From NCBI GenBank assembly GCA_002559145.1, contig NTXX01000009.1, forward strand, positions 1-64,000: DNA of 64,000 nucleotides, given 5' to 3'. Each line of letters begins with the position of its first letter. Positions within the stretch are counted from its first letter, which is position 1. Shown here piece after piece: positions 7,947-20,822 of this stretch. Position numbers and translations under genes: made by a program. Source of the DNA: Bacillus sp. AFS006103. Its GTDB lineage: Bacteria; Bacillota; Bacilli; Bacillales; Cytobacillaceae. The notes below the pieces were generated by a model that saw only the letters and a program-made list of their open reading frames with translations, had not been told where the DNA came from and ran no database searches.

Positions 7947-9674
7947 GTGAAAGTAGAAGCAAAAAAGCTTGAGGTCCAAACTAGTACCGAGCCAATGACC
8001 GGTGCAGACCTTCTCATCGATTTATTGAAAAAAGAAGGTGTGGAAACACTGTTTGGATATCCCGGTGGTGCCGTCCTTCCAATATACGATGCCATTTATC
8101 GCGCCCAGGGTACAATCGAGCATATTCTCTTCCGACATGAACAAGGAATGATCCATGCTGCTGAAGGGTATGCCCGAGTTACCGGAAAACCTGGTGTTGT
8201 CATTGCTACCTCAGGACCCGGGGCAACCAACCTTGTAACCGGGATCACCGATGCAATGATGGATTCCCTGCCTCTCGTTATATTTACCGGGCAGGTTGCA
8301 CGAAGCGTGATTGGAACAGATGCCTTTCAAGAAGCGGATGTTATGGCGATTACCACACCAATCACCAAACATAATTATCAGGTACAATCGATAGAGGACT
8401 TACCACGCATCGTCAAGGAAGCTTTCCATATCGCTTCTACCGGACGACCTGGACCAGTCTTAGTCGATGTTCCTAAAGATATTTCTGCAGGATTTTTAAC
8501 TGCAGAACCTGAAGATGCGAGCATTAATTTACCTGGATACCAGCCAACAACAAAGCCAAATCCATTACAAATTAAAAAGCTTGCTGATTCGATTTCAAAG
8601 GCGATCAAGCCAGTTATCCTATCAGGCGCAGGTGTTCTCCATGGGAAAGCGTCTGCTGAACTAACTGCTTTGGCAGAAAAATACCAAATTCCAGTGGTCA
8701 CCACATTACTTGGACTAGGTACTTTTCCGGCAGATCATCCCCTTTCGTTAGGAATGGGTGGAATGCACGGAACCTATGCAGCGAACATGGCTATTTATGA
8801 ATGTGACCTGCTTATCAACTTTGGAGCCCGCTTCGATGACAGACTAACAGGTAACCTTAAACACTTTGCACCTTTTGCGAAGGTTGCCCATATTGACATC
8901 GATCCAGCCGAAATTGGTAAAAATGTTCCAACAAGTCTCCCAATTGTTTCTGATACAAAAGAGGCGCTTACTGAATTGCTTGATCAAGAAATTGAATCAC
9001 CCAATTCCGCTGAATGGCTGGAAAAACTGAGCCAAAACAAGCAGGAGTATCCGCTTTGGTATAAACATGATCCAAACGGAATGTGTCCGCAATGGGTCAT
9101 TGAAGCAGTCCATAAAGTAACAAACGGTGACGCCATCGTTGCAACCGATGTTGGCCAGCACCAAATGTGGGCAGCACAGTATTACACCTTTAAAGAGCCG
9201 CACCGTTGGATTACTTCTGGCGGACTTGGAACAATGGGCTTTGGCTTCCCTGCTGCGATTGGGGCACAAATTGCTGAACCAGACAGCACGGTCGTTGCGA
9301 TTGTTGGGGATGGCGGTTTCCAAATGACACTTCAAGAATTATCGATTGTTTATGAAAGAAATCTTCCAGTTAAAATCATCATCGTCAACAATGGTGCACT
9401 CGGAATGGTTCGCCAGTGGCAAGAGCTATTGCATGGTAACCGCATATCTGAATCGATTCTTCACACTCAACCGAATTTTGTTAAATTGGCAGAAAGTTAT
9501 TCCATTCGTGGCTATCAGGTGAACAATCAAGAGGAACTAATCACGATTCTTCCTGAAGTATTCGCCCATAATGGTCCTGTCCTAGTGGATGCACGTGTTC
9601 TTCAACAGGAAAAAGTCTTTCCAATGATTGCCCCTGGCAAAGGGATTCATGAAATGATAGGGGTGAAACCATGA
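7947..9674 (+). CDS. Acetolactate synthase large subunit IlvB
   Basis: 575-residue biosynthetic acetohydroxyacid synthase catalytic subunit (TPP, FAD, Mg). The TPP-glutamate region [15 protein letters not shown], the FAD-domain [10 protein letters not shown] and the Mg/TPP motif [14 protein letters not shown] with downstream NN are all present. The start is GTG behind AAGGAGGG with an 8-base gap. Distinguished from catabolic AlsS by length, the presence of the regulatory subunit gene and the operon. The stop overlaps the ilvH start by 4 bp (ATGA), ensuring stoichiometric translation. Confidence 0.95.
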   Translation: MKVEAKKLEVQTSTEPMTGADLLIDLLKKEGVETLFGYPGGAVLPIYDAIYRAQGTIEHILFRHEQGMIHAAEGYARVTGKPGVVIATSGPGATNLVTGITDAMMDSLPLVIFTGQVARSVIGTDAFQEADVMAITTPITKHNYQVQSIEDLPRIVKEAFHIASTGRPGPVLVDVPKDISAGFLTAEPEDASINLPGYQPTTKPNPLQIKKLADSISKAIKPVILSGAGVLHGKASAELTALAEKYQIPVVTTLLGLGTFPADHPLSLGMGGMHGTYAANMAIYECDLLINFGARFDDRLTGNLKHFAPFAKVAHIDIDPAEIGKNVPTSLPIVSDTKEALTELLDQEIESPNSAEWLEKLSQNKQEYPLWYKHDPNGMCPQWVIEAVHKVTNGDAIVATDVGQHQMWAAQYYTFKEPHRWITSGGLGTMGFGFPAAIGAQIAEPDSTVVAIVGDGGFQMTLQELSIVYERNLPVKIIIVNNGALGMVRQWQELLHGNRISESILHTQPNFVKLAESYSIRGYQVNNQEELITILPEVFAHNGPVLVDARVLQQEKVFPMIAPGKGIHEMIGVKP

Positions 9675-10192
9675 AACGCATCATAACTGCAACCGTTCAG
9701 GACCGAGCAGGTGTACTCAACCGCGTAACAGGACTATTGCAAAGGCGTCAATTCAATATTGAAAGTATCTCCGTTGGTCCAACCGAAACGGAAGGTGTTT
9801 CAAGAATGACCCTGGTTGTCGAGATTGAAGATGAACAGCGTCTCGAACAAGTCACAAAGCAGCTTAATAAACAGATTGATGTTTTAAAAGTTTCTGATAT
9901 TACGGATAAAGCAGTCGTTGTCCGCGAATTGGCCTTGATTAAAGTAGCCAGCAGCAGCCAGCTTCGCAGTGAGATTAACGGAATTATCGACCCATTCCGT
10001 GCCATCGTTATTGATGTGAGCAAGGAAAGCTTAGCTATTCAAATCACCGGCAAACCTGAAAAAATCGATGCTTTACTAGAATTGCTTCGCCCTTATGGAA
10101 TTAAAGAGATTGCCAGAACAGGGTTGACCGCGCTATTGCGTGGGCACCAACCGCAAGTAAACGAACTAGCTCACCACACCCTATTAAAATAA
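9671..10192 (+). CDS. Acetolactate synthase small subunit IlvH
   Basis: 173-residue regulatory subunit carrying an N-terminal ACT domain (about residues 3-76, with [20 protein letters not shown]) and the ALS_ss C-terminal domain with [16 protein letters not shown]. It binds valine and confers feedback inhibition on IlvB. Length matches B. subtilis IlvH (ilvN). Translation is coupled to ilvB by an ATGA overlap. Confidence 0.94.
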   Translation: MKRIITATVQDRAGVLNRVTGLLQRRQFNIESISVGPTETEGVSRMTLVVEIEDEQRLEQVTKQLNKQIDVLKVSDITDKAVVVRELALIKVASSSQLRSEINGIIDPFRAIVIDVSKESLAIQITGKPEKIDALLELLRPYGIKEIARTGLTALLRGHQPQVNELAHHTLLK

Positions 10193-10213
10193 TAACTTAC
10201 CTTGAAAGGATGA

Positions 10214-12785
<2,572 letters not shown>

Positions 12786-12817
12786 AAAACAAACAAAAAA
12801 TGAGGAGGTTGCTTCTA

Positions 12818-13924
12818 ATGAAAAAACGTATTGTCTTACTTCCCGGTGATGGTATTGGCAAGGAAGTTATTAATTCCGCGAAAGAAGTGTTAAATGCAAT
12901 TGCTGAAGAATACAATCATACATTTAGTTTTGAAAGCCATGAAATCGGAGGAGCAGCCATTGACCTTCATGGCACACCACTTCCAGAAACAACCGTAGAT
13001 GCATGTAAACAAGCGGATGCGGTATTGCTGGGTGCTGTTGGCGGGCCAAAATGGGATAACAATCCCTCCCACTTACGTCCTGAACGTGGCTTGCTTGGAA
13101 TCCGAAAGGCGCTTGATCTATATGCAAATTTAAGGCCAATCAAAGGATTTAAAAACCTTCTCCATGCATCACCCTTAAAGGAAGAAGTAGTTTCTGGCAG
13201 CGACCTCCTTATTGTACGTGAATTAACGGGCGGCCTCTATTTCGGAACACCTAGTGAACGCCGTGATAACGGGAACTCCGTTGTTGATACACTGGTGTAT
13301 TCCCGTCAAGAGATCGAGAGAATTGTTGATAAAGGCTTTCAAGCAGCTCAGCAACGGCGCGGTCATCTAACTTCGGTTGATAAAGCGAATGTGCTTGAAT
13401 CTAGTAAGCTATGGCGCGAAATTGTCGAAGAGAAAAAGGCTCAGTATCCAGACGTTGCGGTTCAACATGTATTAGTCGATGCTGCAGCAATGAAATTAAT
13501 CACGAACCCAACCCAATTCGACGTAATCGTTACCGAGAATTTATTCGGCGACATCTTAAGCGATGAAGCTTCTGTTATTACAGGATCACTTGGTATGCTC
13601 CCTTCTGCCAGCTTAAATGAGAATGGGGTCGGCCTTTATGAACCGGTTCACGGTTCTGCCCCGGACATCGCCGGTAAAGGTGTGGCTAACCCTGTTGCAA
13701 TGATTTTATCAGCAGCACTGATGCTTCGCTATTCCTTTCAACTGAATGACGAAGCAAAAGTGATTGAGGATGCGGTTCAAGCAGTTTTAGATGCTGGTTT
13801 CCATACAGGCGACATTCAAGTTCCAGAAGGCCGTCTAGTTGGAACAGCTGAAATGACAAAACTGATTGCTGATTATATCAAATCACAAAACGCCTCAAAA
13901 TGTATCGCCAGTTGTTATTTTTAA
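12818..13924 (+). CDS. 3-isopropylmalate dehydrogenase LeuB
   Basis: 368-residue NAD-dependent beta-decarboxylating dehydrogenase. LLPGDGIGKEV opens the fold, RELTGGLYFG and the DAAAMKLI.NP/ENLFGDILSDE segment hold substrate and metal ligands, and EPVHGSAPDIAGKG is the NAD motif. I prefer ATG 12818 behind AGGAGG (12803-12808); an in-frame ATG at 12800 overlaps that site and would add six residues. The C-terminus ends KCIASCYF, slightly unusual but not truncated. Confidence 0.94.
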   Translation: MKKRIVLLPGDGIGKEVINSAKEVLNAIAEEYNHTFSFESHEIGGAAIDLHGTPLPETTVDACKQADAVLLGAVGGPKWDNNPSHLRPERGLLGIRKALDLYANLRPIKGFKNLLHASPLKEEVVSGSDLLIVRELTGGLYFGTPSERRDNGNSVVDTLVYSRQEIERIVDKGFQAAQQRRGHLTSVDKANVLESSKLWREIVEEKKAQYPDVAVQHVLVDAAAMKLITNPTQFDVIVTENLFGDILSDEASVITGSLGMLPSASLNENGVGLYEPVHGSAPDIAGKGVANPVAMILSAALMLRYSFQLNDEAKVIEDAVQAVLDAGFHTGDIQVPEGRLVGTAEMTKLIADYIKSQNASKCIASCYF

Positions 13925-13942
13925 ATGATTGATTGATTCGGT

Positions 13943-13971
13943 GGGTAAATCGTCAATTGGGCGGTTTACCC
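13943..13971 (+). other. Intercistronic hairpin between leuB and leuC
   Basis: GGGTAAATCG (13943-13952) pairs with CGGTTTACCC (13962-13971) over ten base pairs including one G-T. No T run follows. Likely an mRNA-processing or stabilising element within the operon rather than a terminator. Confidence 0.55.
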
Positions 13972-14032
13972 CTAAATTTATCCAAAATAGGTAAAACCCT
14001 ATAAATAAATTCATTATGTGAGGAAGGACGCT

Positions 14033-15454
14033 ATGCATACACCAAAAAATATTATCCAAAAAATTTGGGAAAAGCATGTTGTACATCAAGAAGAAGGAAA
14101 GCCCGATTTATTATATATTGATTTACACCTTGTTCACGAAGTAACCTCTCCTCAGGCATTCGAGGGCTTACGCATGAATGGGCGTAAAGTGCGGCGCCCG
14201 GATTTAACTTATGCAACAATGGATCATAATGTTCCAACTCGCCAGCGTCTAGTGATCAATGACCCAATTTCTAAAAAACAAATCGATACTTTACAAGTGA
14301 ATTGTCAGGAATTCGGGGTTACACTCGCTGACATTCATCATCCGGATAACGGAATTGTCCATGTAATCGGACCTGAACTCGGGCTTACCCAGCCAGGTAA
14401 AACCATTGTGTGCGGTGATAGTCATACTTCGACACATGGTGCATTCGGTTCACTAGCTTTTGGGATTGGTACAAGCGAGGTCGAGCATGTTCTTGCAACC
14501 CAAACCCTTTGGCAGGCACCGCCAAAAACGTTAAATGTCAAAGTCAATGGAAAGCTTGGTACGGGTGTAACAGCGAAAGACTTAATCCTTGCCATCATTG
14601 GAAAATTTGGTGTCCAATTTGGAACAGGTTATGTGATGGAGTACACAGGTGAAGCCATCCGTTCCCTTTCAATGGAAGAGCGGATGACCGTTTGTAACAT
14701 GTCGATTGAAGCAGGTGCAAGAGCCGGGCTTATCACTCCAGATGAAACGACTTTTGAATACCTGCGTGGCAGACGCCATGTCCCTCAAGGGGAAGCATTT
14801 GAAGAAGCGATTGCGGAGTGGAAAGCTCTTGCTACCGATGAAGGTGCCGCCTATGACCATGTCGTTGAAATTGAAGCAGCAGAAGTGGAACCACAGGTAA
14901 CCTGGGGAACAAATCCTGGAATGTGTATTCCAATTACGGCTAATGTTCCAAATCCAGACGAAACTGAGAAACCTAGTGAAAAGGACGAAATTAAACGTGC
15001 GCTTGAATACATGGGCCTTGAAGCAGATCAGCCGATCTCAAGTGTGAAAATTGACCATGTTTTCATCGGTTCTTGTACTAATTCTCGTTTAAGTGATCTA
15101 CGAAGTGCAGCTGAGGTTGTCCGCGGCAAAAAGGTCAGCCCAACGGTTACAGCAATCGTTGTTCCTGGTTCATTTAGCGTGAAGCTTGCGGCAGAAAAAG
15201 AAGGACTTGATAAGGTCTTTACCGAAGCGGGATTTGAATGGCGTGAAGCGGGATGCAGTATGTGCCTAGCGATGAATGATGATATCGTCCCTTCTGGTGA
15301 ACGTTGTGCATCTACTTCCAATCGGAACTTTGAAGGACGTCAAGGGAACGGGGCTAGAACCCATCTTGTTAGTCCTGAAATGGCAGCCGCTGCTGCTGTG
15401 GCGGGTCACTTCGTTGATGTTCGCCAATTCTCTGCAACACAGGAGGTTAGATAG
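14033..15454 (+). CDS. Isopropylmalate isomerase large subunit LeuC
   Basis: 473-residue aconitase-family subunit that binds the 4Fe-4S cluster. Seen: [21 protein letters not shown], the cluster cysteine in [14 protein letters not shown], and [11 protein letters not shown] with the remaining two cysteines. ATG 14033 is chosen since AGGAAGG (14021-14027) precedes it; a GTG at 14018 lies on the ribosome site. Works as a heterodimer with LeuD, which follows after 3 bp. Confidence 0.95.
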   Translation: MHTPKNIIQKIWEKHVVHQEEGKPDLLYIDLHLVHEVTSPQAFEGLRMNGRKVRRPDLTYATMDHNVPTRQRLVINDPISKKQIDTLQVNCQEFGVTLADIHHPDNGIVHVIGPELGLTQPGKTIVCGDSHTSTHGAFGSLAFGIGTSEVEHVLATQTLWQAPPKTLNVKVNGKLGTGVTAKDLILAIIGKFGVQFGTGYVMEYTGEAIRSLSMEERMTVCNMSIEAGARAGLITPDETTFEYLRGRRHVPQGEAFEEAIAEWKALATDEGAAYDHVVEIEAAEVEPQVTWGTNPGMCIPITANVPNPDETEKPSEKDEIKRALEYMGLEADQPISSVKIDHVFIGSCTNSRLSDLRSAAEVVRGKKVSPTVTAIVVPGSFSVKLAAEKEGLDKVFTEAGFEWREAGCSMCLAMNDDIVPSGERCASTSNRNFEGRQGNGARTHLVSPEMAAAAAVAGHFVDVRQFSATQEVR

Positions 15455-15457
15455 TTT

Positions 15458-16039
15458 ATGGAACCGTTAAAAATTCATCAAGGCCTTGTTTACCCATTAA
15501 ATCGGTCGAACATTGATACGGACCAAATTATCCCCAAGCAGTTTTTAAAGCGGATTGAACGCAGTGGTTTCGGACAATTCCTGTTTTATCACTGGCGTTT
15601 TGATGATGAAGGAAATCTTCGTCCTGATTTTTCGCTGAATAATCCAAAATATAAGGGCGCCTCCATTTTAGTTGCCGGTGAAAACTTTGGCTGCGGCTCC
15701 TCACGTGAGCACGCTCCATGGGCCGTTCAAGATTTTGGCTTTAAAATTGTCATTGCCCCAAGTTATGCAGATATTTTTAAAAATAATTGCGTAAAAAATG
15801 GGATTCTCCCGATTCAGATTAGTGAGGACCAAGTTCAGTACATCATTAGAAAAGCTGAATCTGAAGAGTATCAATTAACCGTGGACCTTGAAAATCAAGT
15901 GATTTATGATAACGAGGGCTTCAAAGTTTCATTCGACATTGCCCCCTACCCGAAAGTCATGCTGATAAATGGCTGGGATGAGATTGGGGTTACCTTAACC
16001 TACGTGGATAAGATTTCACAATATGAACTAAGTAAATAA
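15458..16039 (+). CDS. Isopropylmalate isomerase small subunit LeuD
   Basis: 193-residue swivel-domain subunit of isopropylmalate isomerase. The hallmark AGENFGCGSSREHAPWAVQDFG is present, as is NIDTDQIIPKQFL near the N-terminus. AGGAGG lies within the end of leuC, 9 bases before the ATG. Last gene of the operon, followed at once by a strong bidirectional terminator. Confidence 0.95.
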   Translation: MEPLKIHQGLVYPLNRSNIDTDQIIPKQFLKRIERSGFGQFLFYHWRFDDEGNLRPDFSLNNPKYKGASILVAGENFGCGSSREHAPWAVQDFGFKIVIAPSYADIFKNNCVKNGILPIQISEDQVQYIIRKAESEEYQLTVDLENQVIYDNEGFKVSFDIAPYPKVMLINGWDEIGVTLTYVDKISQYELSK

Positions 16040-16040
16040 C

Positions 16041-16074
16041 AAAAAATGAGCTTGGATATCCAAGCTCATTTTTT
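16041..16074. terminator. Bidirectional terminator after leuD
   Basis: Perfect 17-bp self-complementary stem centred on GGATATCC, with A6 on the left and T6 on the right. It serves leuD on the plus strand and the convergent DUF3892 gene on the minus strand. Confidence 0.9.
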
Positions 16075-16081
16075 ATTATAG

Positions 16082-16396
16082 TTAAAATTCAGGTAAGTGG
16101 TCTAGATTATTCTCTTTGATACCATCCGGTTCGCTTCGGATAATGTCACGGCCATATTTGTGGAAAACATCCACATGAGCAATCCTGCCTGCCTTAGCTT
16201 CATTTAAAGCCATAACATAATCCAACTCGCGTCCTGTACTCGTTTTAAAAGCAATAAGGTCTCCGTCTTGGTTCTTCCTAACCGACACGAACTCCTCTTT
16301 TCCATCAGGGTTGCTCTGAGCTGCTTCCACTTGGGCCTGCTGTTGACTTTCTTGCTTATAATCTTCATATATTTTTTGATAATCTTTGTCTTCCAT
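16082..16396 (-). CDS. DUF3892 domain protein
   Basis: 104-residue soluble acidic protein. The N-terminal 35 residues are charged and glutamine-rich; the C-terminal part (VSVRKNQDGDLIAFKTSTGR through VFHKYGRDIIRSEPDGIKEN) matches the small DUF3892 domain common in Bacillus. I use ATG 16396 preceded by GGAGGTGG; the upstream GTG is part of that ribosome site. Monocistronic, ending at the shared terminator. Function unknown. Confidence 0.85.
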   Translation of the reverse strand: MEDKDYQKIYEDYKQESQQQAQVEAAQSNPDGKEEFVSVRKNQDGDLIAFKTSTGRELDYVMALNEAKAGRIAHVDVFHKYGRDIIRSEPDGIKENNLDHLPEF

Positions 16397-16550
16397 CGCT
16401 TCCACCTCCGAACATTTGTTAGTATTTTTCTTTTTTTTAAAATTATCCCCACTTAGAAAAGTGTCGAAAATTCTTCAAATTTGAACAATATTGGAAAAAA
16501 CTTCAAATATTCTTACGTGGTATAATTTACCTAATTGAGGGGGCGATCAA

Positions 16551-17300
16551 TTGGAACCAATGGTGGGAAATGCATGGTTTTATATTCGAGATCATCATCA
16601 ACAGGGGCCTGTGGGGTTGTTTGAACTGAAGAAAATGTTTGAACAAGGCGTTTTGTCAGGGGAAACATTTATTTGGTCAAAAGAGATGAAATGCTGGCAA
16701 ATGGCGAAGAGCCATCCTTATTTTTCAGAAGACTTCTTTCCGTTGGATTATGCAGAACAACCACAAGAAAATTTAGCGGGTCAATGGAAGGAACAACAAA
16801 AGGAAACATTTCCGAATGGAAGACCCTTTGTTCGTTACATTGCCAGACTGTTCGATCTTTCCTTATTTTCCTTATTTCTTATCACACTAGTATCCATCTT
16901 CTCACCAAAATTTGTGGTAACGTCATCACCCATCTTTATTTTTATCCTAAGCTTAATCCTCTATATTTTAGTAGAGGCCATTATCCTCTCCATCTTTGGG
17001 AACACCTTAGGGAAATCAATCCTCAATGTACGATTAAGAACGATGACTGGAGAGCCAATCAATTTTATCATGGCACTTAAACGAAGTATTTTAGTGACGG
17101 CAGTTGGGATGGGATTTGGGGTCCCAATGGTTAACTTCATTTGCTCTTATTTTTCTTATTTTGATCTTAGAAAGAATGGAAAATCAACTTGGGATCGACA
17201 AATCGGGACAGTTGTCTTATATGGTCAAGTTCATGTATCACGGATTCTTTTCGTAAGTATTTTTCCGATTGCTCTATTCATTGCAGGGATATTTATCTAG
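16551..17300 (+). CDS. GYF-domain plus RDD-family membrane protein
   Basis: 249-residue protein. Residues about 7-52 (AWFYIRDHHQQGPVGLFELK) form a GYF_2 domain, a proline-peptide-binding module. Residues about 90-235 form an RDD membrane domain with R-A-R-L-F-D near its start and about four hydrophobic helices. TTG 16551 is preceded by GAGGGGG and an extended -10 promoter (TGGTATAAT, 16518-16526). An alternative ATG is at 16560. Monocistronic. RDD proteins include transporters of small ions or osmolytes, but no substrate can be assigned. Confidence 0.8.
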   Translation: MEPMVGNAWFYIRDHHQQGPVGLFELKKMFEQGVLSGETFIWSKEMKCWQMAKSHPYFSEDFFPLDYAEQPQENLAGQWKEQQKETFPNGRPFVRYIARLFDLSLFSLFLITLVSIFSPKFVVTSSPIFIFILSLILYILVEAIILSIFGNTLGKSILNVRLRTMTGEPINFIMALKRSILVTAVGMGFGVPMVNFICSYFSYFDLRKNGKSTWDRQIGTVVLYGQVHVSRILFVSIFPIALFIAGIFI

Positions 17301-17358
17301 TCTTGGTTATGTGAAAAAATGAACATAGGCAACCGCCACCTTCTTTTTTATAAAAACT

Positions 17359-17387
17359 AGCCCTTCCTGAAATAAGTTGGAAGGGCT
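17359..17387 (+). terminator. Terminator after GYF-RDD gene
   Basis: AGCCCTTCC (17359-17367) pairs perfectly with GGAAGGGCT (17379-17387). The T run (CTTTTTA) comes about 10 bases later, so termination may be imperfect; it may also serve the convergent minus-strand gene. Confidence 0.65.
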
Positions 17388-17410
17388 TCCAATTGGCTTT
17401 TTACTCTAAT

Positions 17411-18301
17411 TTACATCTCATAAGATATTGCGGTGCCTGACACCTCTTTTATGTTTTTCAAGATTAAAAACATGAGATAAATGACAACGATATTTAGAAG
17501 AAGAATGAGGATCACGACTGTTGAACCCACTTCCACTCCCGCCTGAATTTGCAGGAATATCATGGCTGAAAGAGCTGTTAGCAAGGTGATATCTTTGATG
17601 ATGATGATCGATGCGAGAAGATAGCCAAATGGCTTTCGCCTAATGAGCAGTATTCCCGCGACAATGCCGACAGGAACTACAAACCCGAGGTCTAAGGCTT
17701 GGATGACGAGTGTAGTATAGTGCTCGATTCCTTCAGTTGGGCTGTGATTAATGAATGGCTGCACAATTTTTGCAAGCCACATCATTCCAAATACAAACGA
17801 AGCAAACAATAGGAAGCCTCCAATTAACTTCACAGGTAGTTTTTCTTTGAAAAATAGCGGTAATTTTGCAATTTCAAATGACATCATTGCCAACGTAAAA
17901 GCAAAAAAGCTAGCTGACATTAGGATTACATACACAAGGAACATGGAGTTATACATAGATAGAAACGAATAAGAGGCATAGGTGTATAAGAAATAACCAA
18001 GCGTTCCAGTGAGAAGCAAACGTCCCTTTAGCAATCCTTTTCTAGACAAATATAGGGAAAATAATAGTAATGGGATACCCAAAAATAATGTCACATAATC
18101 CTGGGCGATTGCCTGCGCTGCCATTGATACCGAGTCATGTTTGTAGAGCCCCTTCCCGTAAATTGAAACGGTTTCTCCGAAAATGGATTGATATTCATAC
18201 TCCCCCGGTCCTTGACTGGAAAAGATGGCGAAGGACGTAGCAATAATCGATAAAATGGTTATAACAAGGACCAGTATACTTATAGACTTTTGGTTCTTCA
18301 T
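17411..18301 (-). CDS. Uncharacterised multi-pass membrane protein
   Basis: 296-residue protein with about eight hydrophobic helices; one short charged N-terminus and an extracytoplasmic loop between helices 1 and 2 (about residues 30-60). No catalytic motif or named transporter signature was recognised. The last codons contain GGTGTCAGGCACC (minus strand; 17432-17444), the same 13-mer found in an intergenic palindrome at 23675, so its C-terminal V-S-G-T is repeat-derived. Monocistronic. Function unknown. Confidence 0.75.
   Translation of the reverse strand: MKNQKSISILVLVITILSIIATSFAIFSSQGPGEYEYQSIFGETVSIYGKGLYKHDSVSMAAQAIAQDYVTLFLGIPLLLFSLYLSRKGLLKGRLLLTGTLGYFLYTYASYSFLSMYNSMFLVYVILMSASFFAFTLAMMSFEIAKLPLFFKEKLPVKLIGGFLLFASFVFGMMWLAKIVQPFINHSPTEGIEHYTTLVIQALDLGFVVPVGIVAGILLIRRKPFGYLLASIIIIKDITLLTALSAMIFLQIQAGVEVGSTVVILILLLNIVVIYLMFLILKNIKEVSGTAISYEM
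17432..17444. repeat. 13-mer repeat inside coding 3' end
   Basis: GGTGCCTGACACC, reverse complement of GGTGTCAGGCACC found at 23675-23687 and closely related to 23741-23753. Here it lies within the last ten codons of the membrane-protein gene. Confidence 0.65.
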
Positions 18302-18437
18302 GGGTGAATTCCTCCCTTCTTAAATAAAAAATTTTACTCACAATTATCCTAATTACATCCTAAACTAAATAATTCTATTATACGAACCACTACCAGTCAG
18401 TTCACAAAAGATTCAGAACTTAGTTTTTTGTAAATTG

Positions 18438-18459
18438 AAAAAAGACCAGTTGCTTGGTC
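18438..18459 (-). terminator. Terminator of secreted-protein gene
   Basis: On the minus strand GACCA-AGCAAC-TGGTC is followed by six T residues, 28 bp after the stop codon of the gene at 18487. Confidence 0.75.
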
Positions 18460-18486
18460 CCTTTTCATGGCTAAGTTCTATTCTAA

Positions 18487-19137
18487 TTAAAACTTCTGTG
18501 GAAACTGTTTGATGATTCCATCGGATATGACATCAGCTATTTTTATAAGGTGGATTTCCCCTTCATCAAAAGCACGAATTTCTCTGTTCCAATCCTTTTT
18601 CAATCTTGAAACCACACTATCTGTCACAATTTTTAAGTGCATATGAAACAATTGTTTTAATGCATTTTTATTCCAATTTGGATTTGCACTACTTAGAAAT
18701 GCTGCAATATCATCCGCATTTTTGTACCATGCCGTATTATATTTTTGTAAAGCAGCTTGGTTATTGGCTTTGGCCGCTTCTACCACTTTTCCTGCAAGAA
18801 GGATGTGTTCGCGTAACAGTTTTCCCAGCTTGTTACCTGCAGCTTCTCCATAATAAGGCTTAATTGCGTTCCCAATTTCGTCCTGGTTTCTCAAAAGCCT
18901 TGCTAGGACTTTATCCTGATCTTCAAGTCCTCCAATTGCACTAACAATATAACTTCTTGTCCAAATGGCATGCTCCATCCAAAGTCTTCTTAAGTCAAAC
19001 TTTAATTTACAGGCTGCTTGACTAACATTGTGTTGATGCTGTTTAGGTTGTGGCAGGGCTGCCTTTACGCTAATAGCAGGTAAAATTAAGGCAATAGACA
19101 TAAGCAATACGATGAATTTCTTAGTTAATTTTTTCAA
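18487..19137 (-). CDS. Secreted helical protein of unknown function
   Basis: 216-residue protein with a clear Sec signal peptide (KK, hydrophobic core, cleavage probably after ISVKA about residue 26). The mature part is rich in helix-forming segments with conserved-looking aromatic/His motifs: LRRLWMEHAIWTRSYIV, KPYYGEAAGNKL, LLREHILLAG, WYKNADDIAAFLSSANPNW and a C-terminal KQFPQKF. Similar Bacillus proteins are often labelled glycosyltransferase without support; I see no such motif. A four-helix bundle outside the membrane is the best description. Confidence 0.75.
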   Translation of the reverse strand: MKKLTKKFIVLLMSIALILPAISVKAALPQPKQHQHNVSQAACKLKFDLRRLWMEHAIWTRSYIVSAIGGLEDQDKVLARLLRNQDEIGNAIKPYYGEAAGNKLGKLLREHILLAGKVVEAAKANNQAALQKYNTAWYKNADDIAAFLSSANPNWNKNALKQLFHMHLKIVTDSVVSRLKKDWNREIRAFDEGEIHLIKIADVISDGIIKQFPQKF

Positions 19138-19262
19138 TTAATATCTCCTTTTATCAAAGTAATTTCTGAAAGATTTTCCCCCAAAAATGTAAATATTATT
19201 TATCGTCCAAAAGTGTCATAATACTTTTAATAAGAATGTTGATGATTAGGGGTGAGAAATGA

Positions 19263-20822
19263 TTGCTAGACAAATATCATGATCCTAGAAAAAATGGTTC
19301 CTTGCTTAAACAATTAACGGACCAGCAGGTAGACATCACAAGTGCCCTGCAGGAAACAGAAACACTATTTAAACAATTTAGAAGAAAAGAGATTCGTCTT
19401 AGCCTGCATTCTGCATATTCAAAGTCTTTATATCAAAAAGTGACAGAGGCTTTTTTTCGACCATTATCCACTCGTTCGTTTTCCAGTGAACAAGTTCAAA
19501 TCAAGGTGGGGTCGGATGAGAACATTTTTCCGGATTGGAAGAGCCTATTAGATGAGGAATATACTAATTTAGTAAATAATGTGATGAAAGAGGTCAATGT
19601 TGTAGAATTTGGGGCCATTGGCGATGGAAAAACGGATAATACCCTTTCTTTTAAAAAAGCGATTGGCACTGGCCGAGTGAAAGTAATTGTACCCCAAGGA
19701 GTTTTTATTACGAAGGAAATTCGGCTGCCGTCATGGACCATTCTAGTTGGAGCGGGAAAAGGTGTAACGACCATAAAACTTCATGATTCGGCTAAAAAAG
19801 GCACCAGACTGATTACAAACACGAATCATTGGAGAGGAAACCATCATTTATTCGTCGGTGCCCTAAGTTTGGACTGGAATGTGGAGAGGCTTGGCGATGC
19901 TGCGAAAACAAGTACGTGGGGAAATCATTCGAGCTGCTTAACGTATGCAAATGTGACCTTTGGCTGGGTAAAGGATGTTGAAGGGATAAATCCAGGGCTG
20001 CACTGCTTTGATATCTCATCGACTTTGTACAATTATGCAGGTGACGGCTTACGGGCTCGGGGCGGCAGCAAGTATGTCTGGCTCGATAATTTAAATGGCT
20101 ATGGCTTCGGAGACGATGGGATCACTACTCATCACAGTGATTTTATTTTCATCTCCCGCTCTCATATGTGCGACCCCAGTGGACGTGCCCACCGAAAGGG
20201 CTTTTCGAATTCGAACGGGATTGAGATTGATGACGGTTCGAGGAATGTTTTGCTTGTCAATAATTCGTCAGCTCGGTGTTTTGGCGGGGTGGAAATTAAA
20301 GCTCACGAAAATTCCTCAGCCGCCTCCAATGTACAAATTGTCGGACATATTTCTGTCAACGATAATCGTTCGTTTAACTTCCGTCATATCGGACATCACA
20401 AGAGTACAGACCCTGAATCACGAACGGCCTACAATATTTGCGCCACCCATCTGGTAGCCCTCGCACCAATTTTTACTAAGTTATATAAAGACTCTACGCC
20501 GCGTGGAATGGTGATCTCCGCTTATAAAAATGTTGTGATTAACCATTTTACTTTAATTGGTGATCCAGATTATGACTACAAAGGCTACCCGGTAATTGCC
20601 GTACAATATCGGGCCAGAAATATTATCTTGGATAATATTTCTTTTCGCGACTTTAGAAAGGCTGGAAGTGATATTAAAATTTTCGGAGGCGAAAATCGAG
20701 CGGATTCTATTCAAATTAATGATGTGGTAAGCCGAAATTCCGCGCCCAAACAGATTGATATCGGCTTAGGGGTCGAAGATATTTCCATAAAAAATTCGAA
20801 AAGCGTCAACAATTATTTGTGA
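19263..20822 (+). CDS. Right-handed beta-helix (pectate-lyase-fold) protein
   Basis: 519-residue protein with an N-terminal helical, charged region (about 1-105) and then a right-handed beta-helix that opens with the typical VVEFGAIGDGKTDNTLSFKKAI seen in pectate-lyase-3/GH28-related and phage tail-spike proteins. Later coils carry NGIEIDDGSRNV and GGVEIKAHENSS repeats. No signal peptide is visible. The start TTG 19263 follows AGGGGTGAG by six bases. No phage genes are nearby. Carbohydrate binding or lysis is inference. The 3' end overlaps the convergent DUF1836 gene by 10 bp. Confidence 0.75.
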   Translation: MLDKYHDPRKNGSLLKQLTDQQVDITSALQETETLFKQFRRKEIRLSLHSAYSKSLYQKVTEAFFRPLSTRSFSSEQVQIKVGSDENIFPDWKSLLDEEYTNLVNNVMKEVNVVEFGAIGDGKTDNTLSFKKAIGTGRVKVIVPQGVFITKEIRLPSWTILVGAGKGVTTIKLHDSAKKGTRLITNTNHWRGNHHLFVGALSLDWNVERLGDAAKTSTWGNHSSCLTYANVTFGWVKDVEGINPGLHCFDISSTLYNYAGDGLRARGGSKYVWLDNLNGYGFGDDGITTHHSDFIFISRSHMCDPSGRAHRKGFSNSNGIEIDDGSRNVLLVNNSSARCFGGVEIKAHENSSAASNVQIVGHISVNDNRSFNFRHIGHHKSTDPESRTAYNICATHLVALAPIFTKLYKDSTPRGMVISAYKNVVINHFTLIGDPDYDYKGYPVIAVQYRARNIILDNISFRDFRKAGSDIKIFGGENRADSIQINDVVSRNSAPKQIDIGLGVEDISIKNSKSVNNYL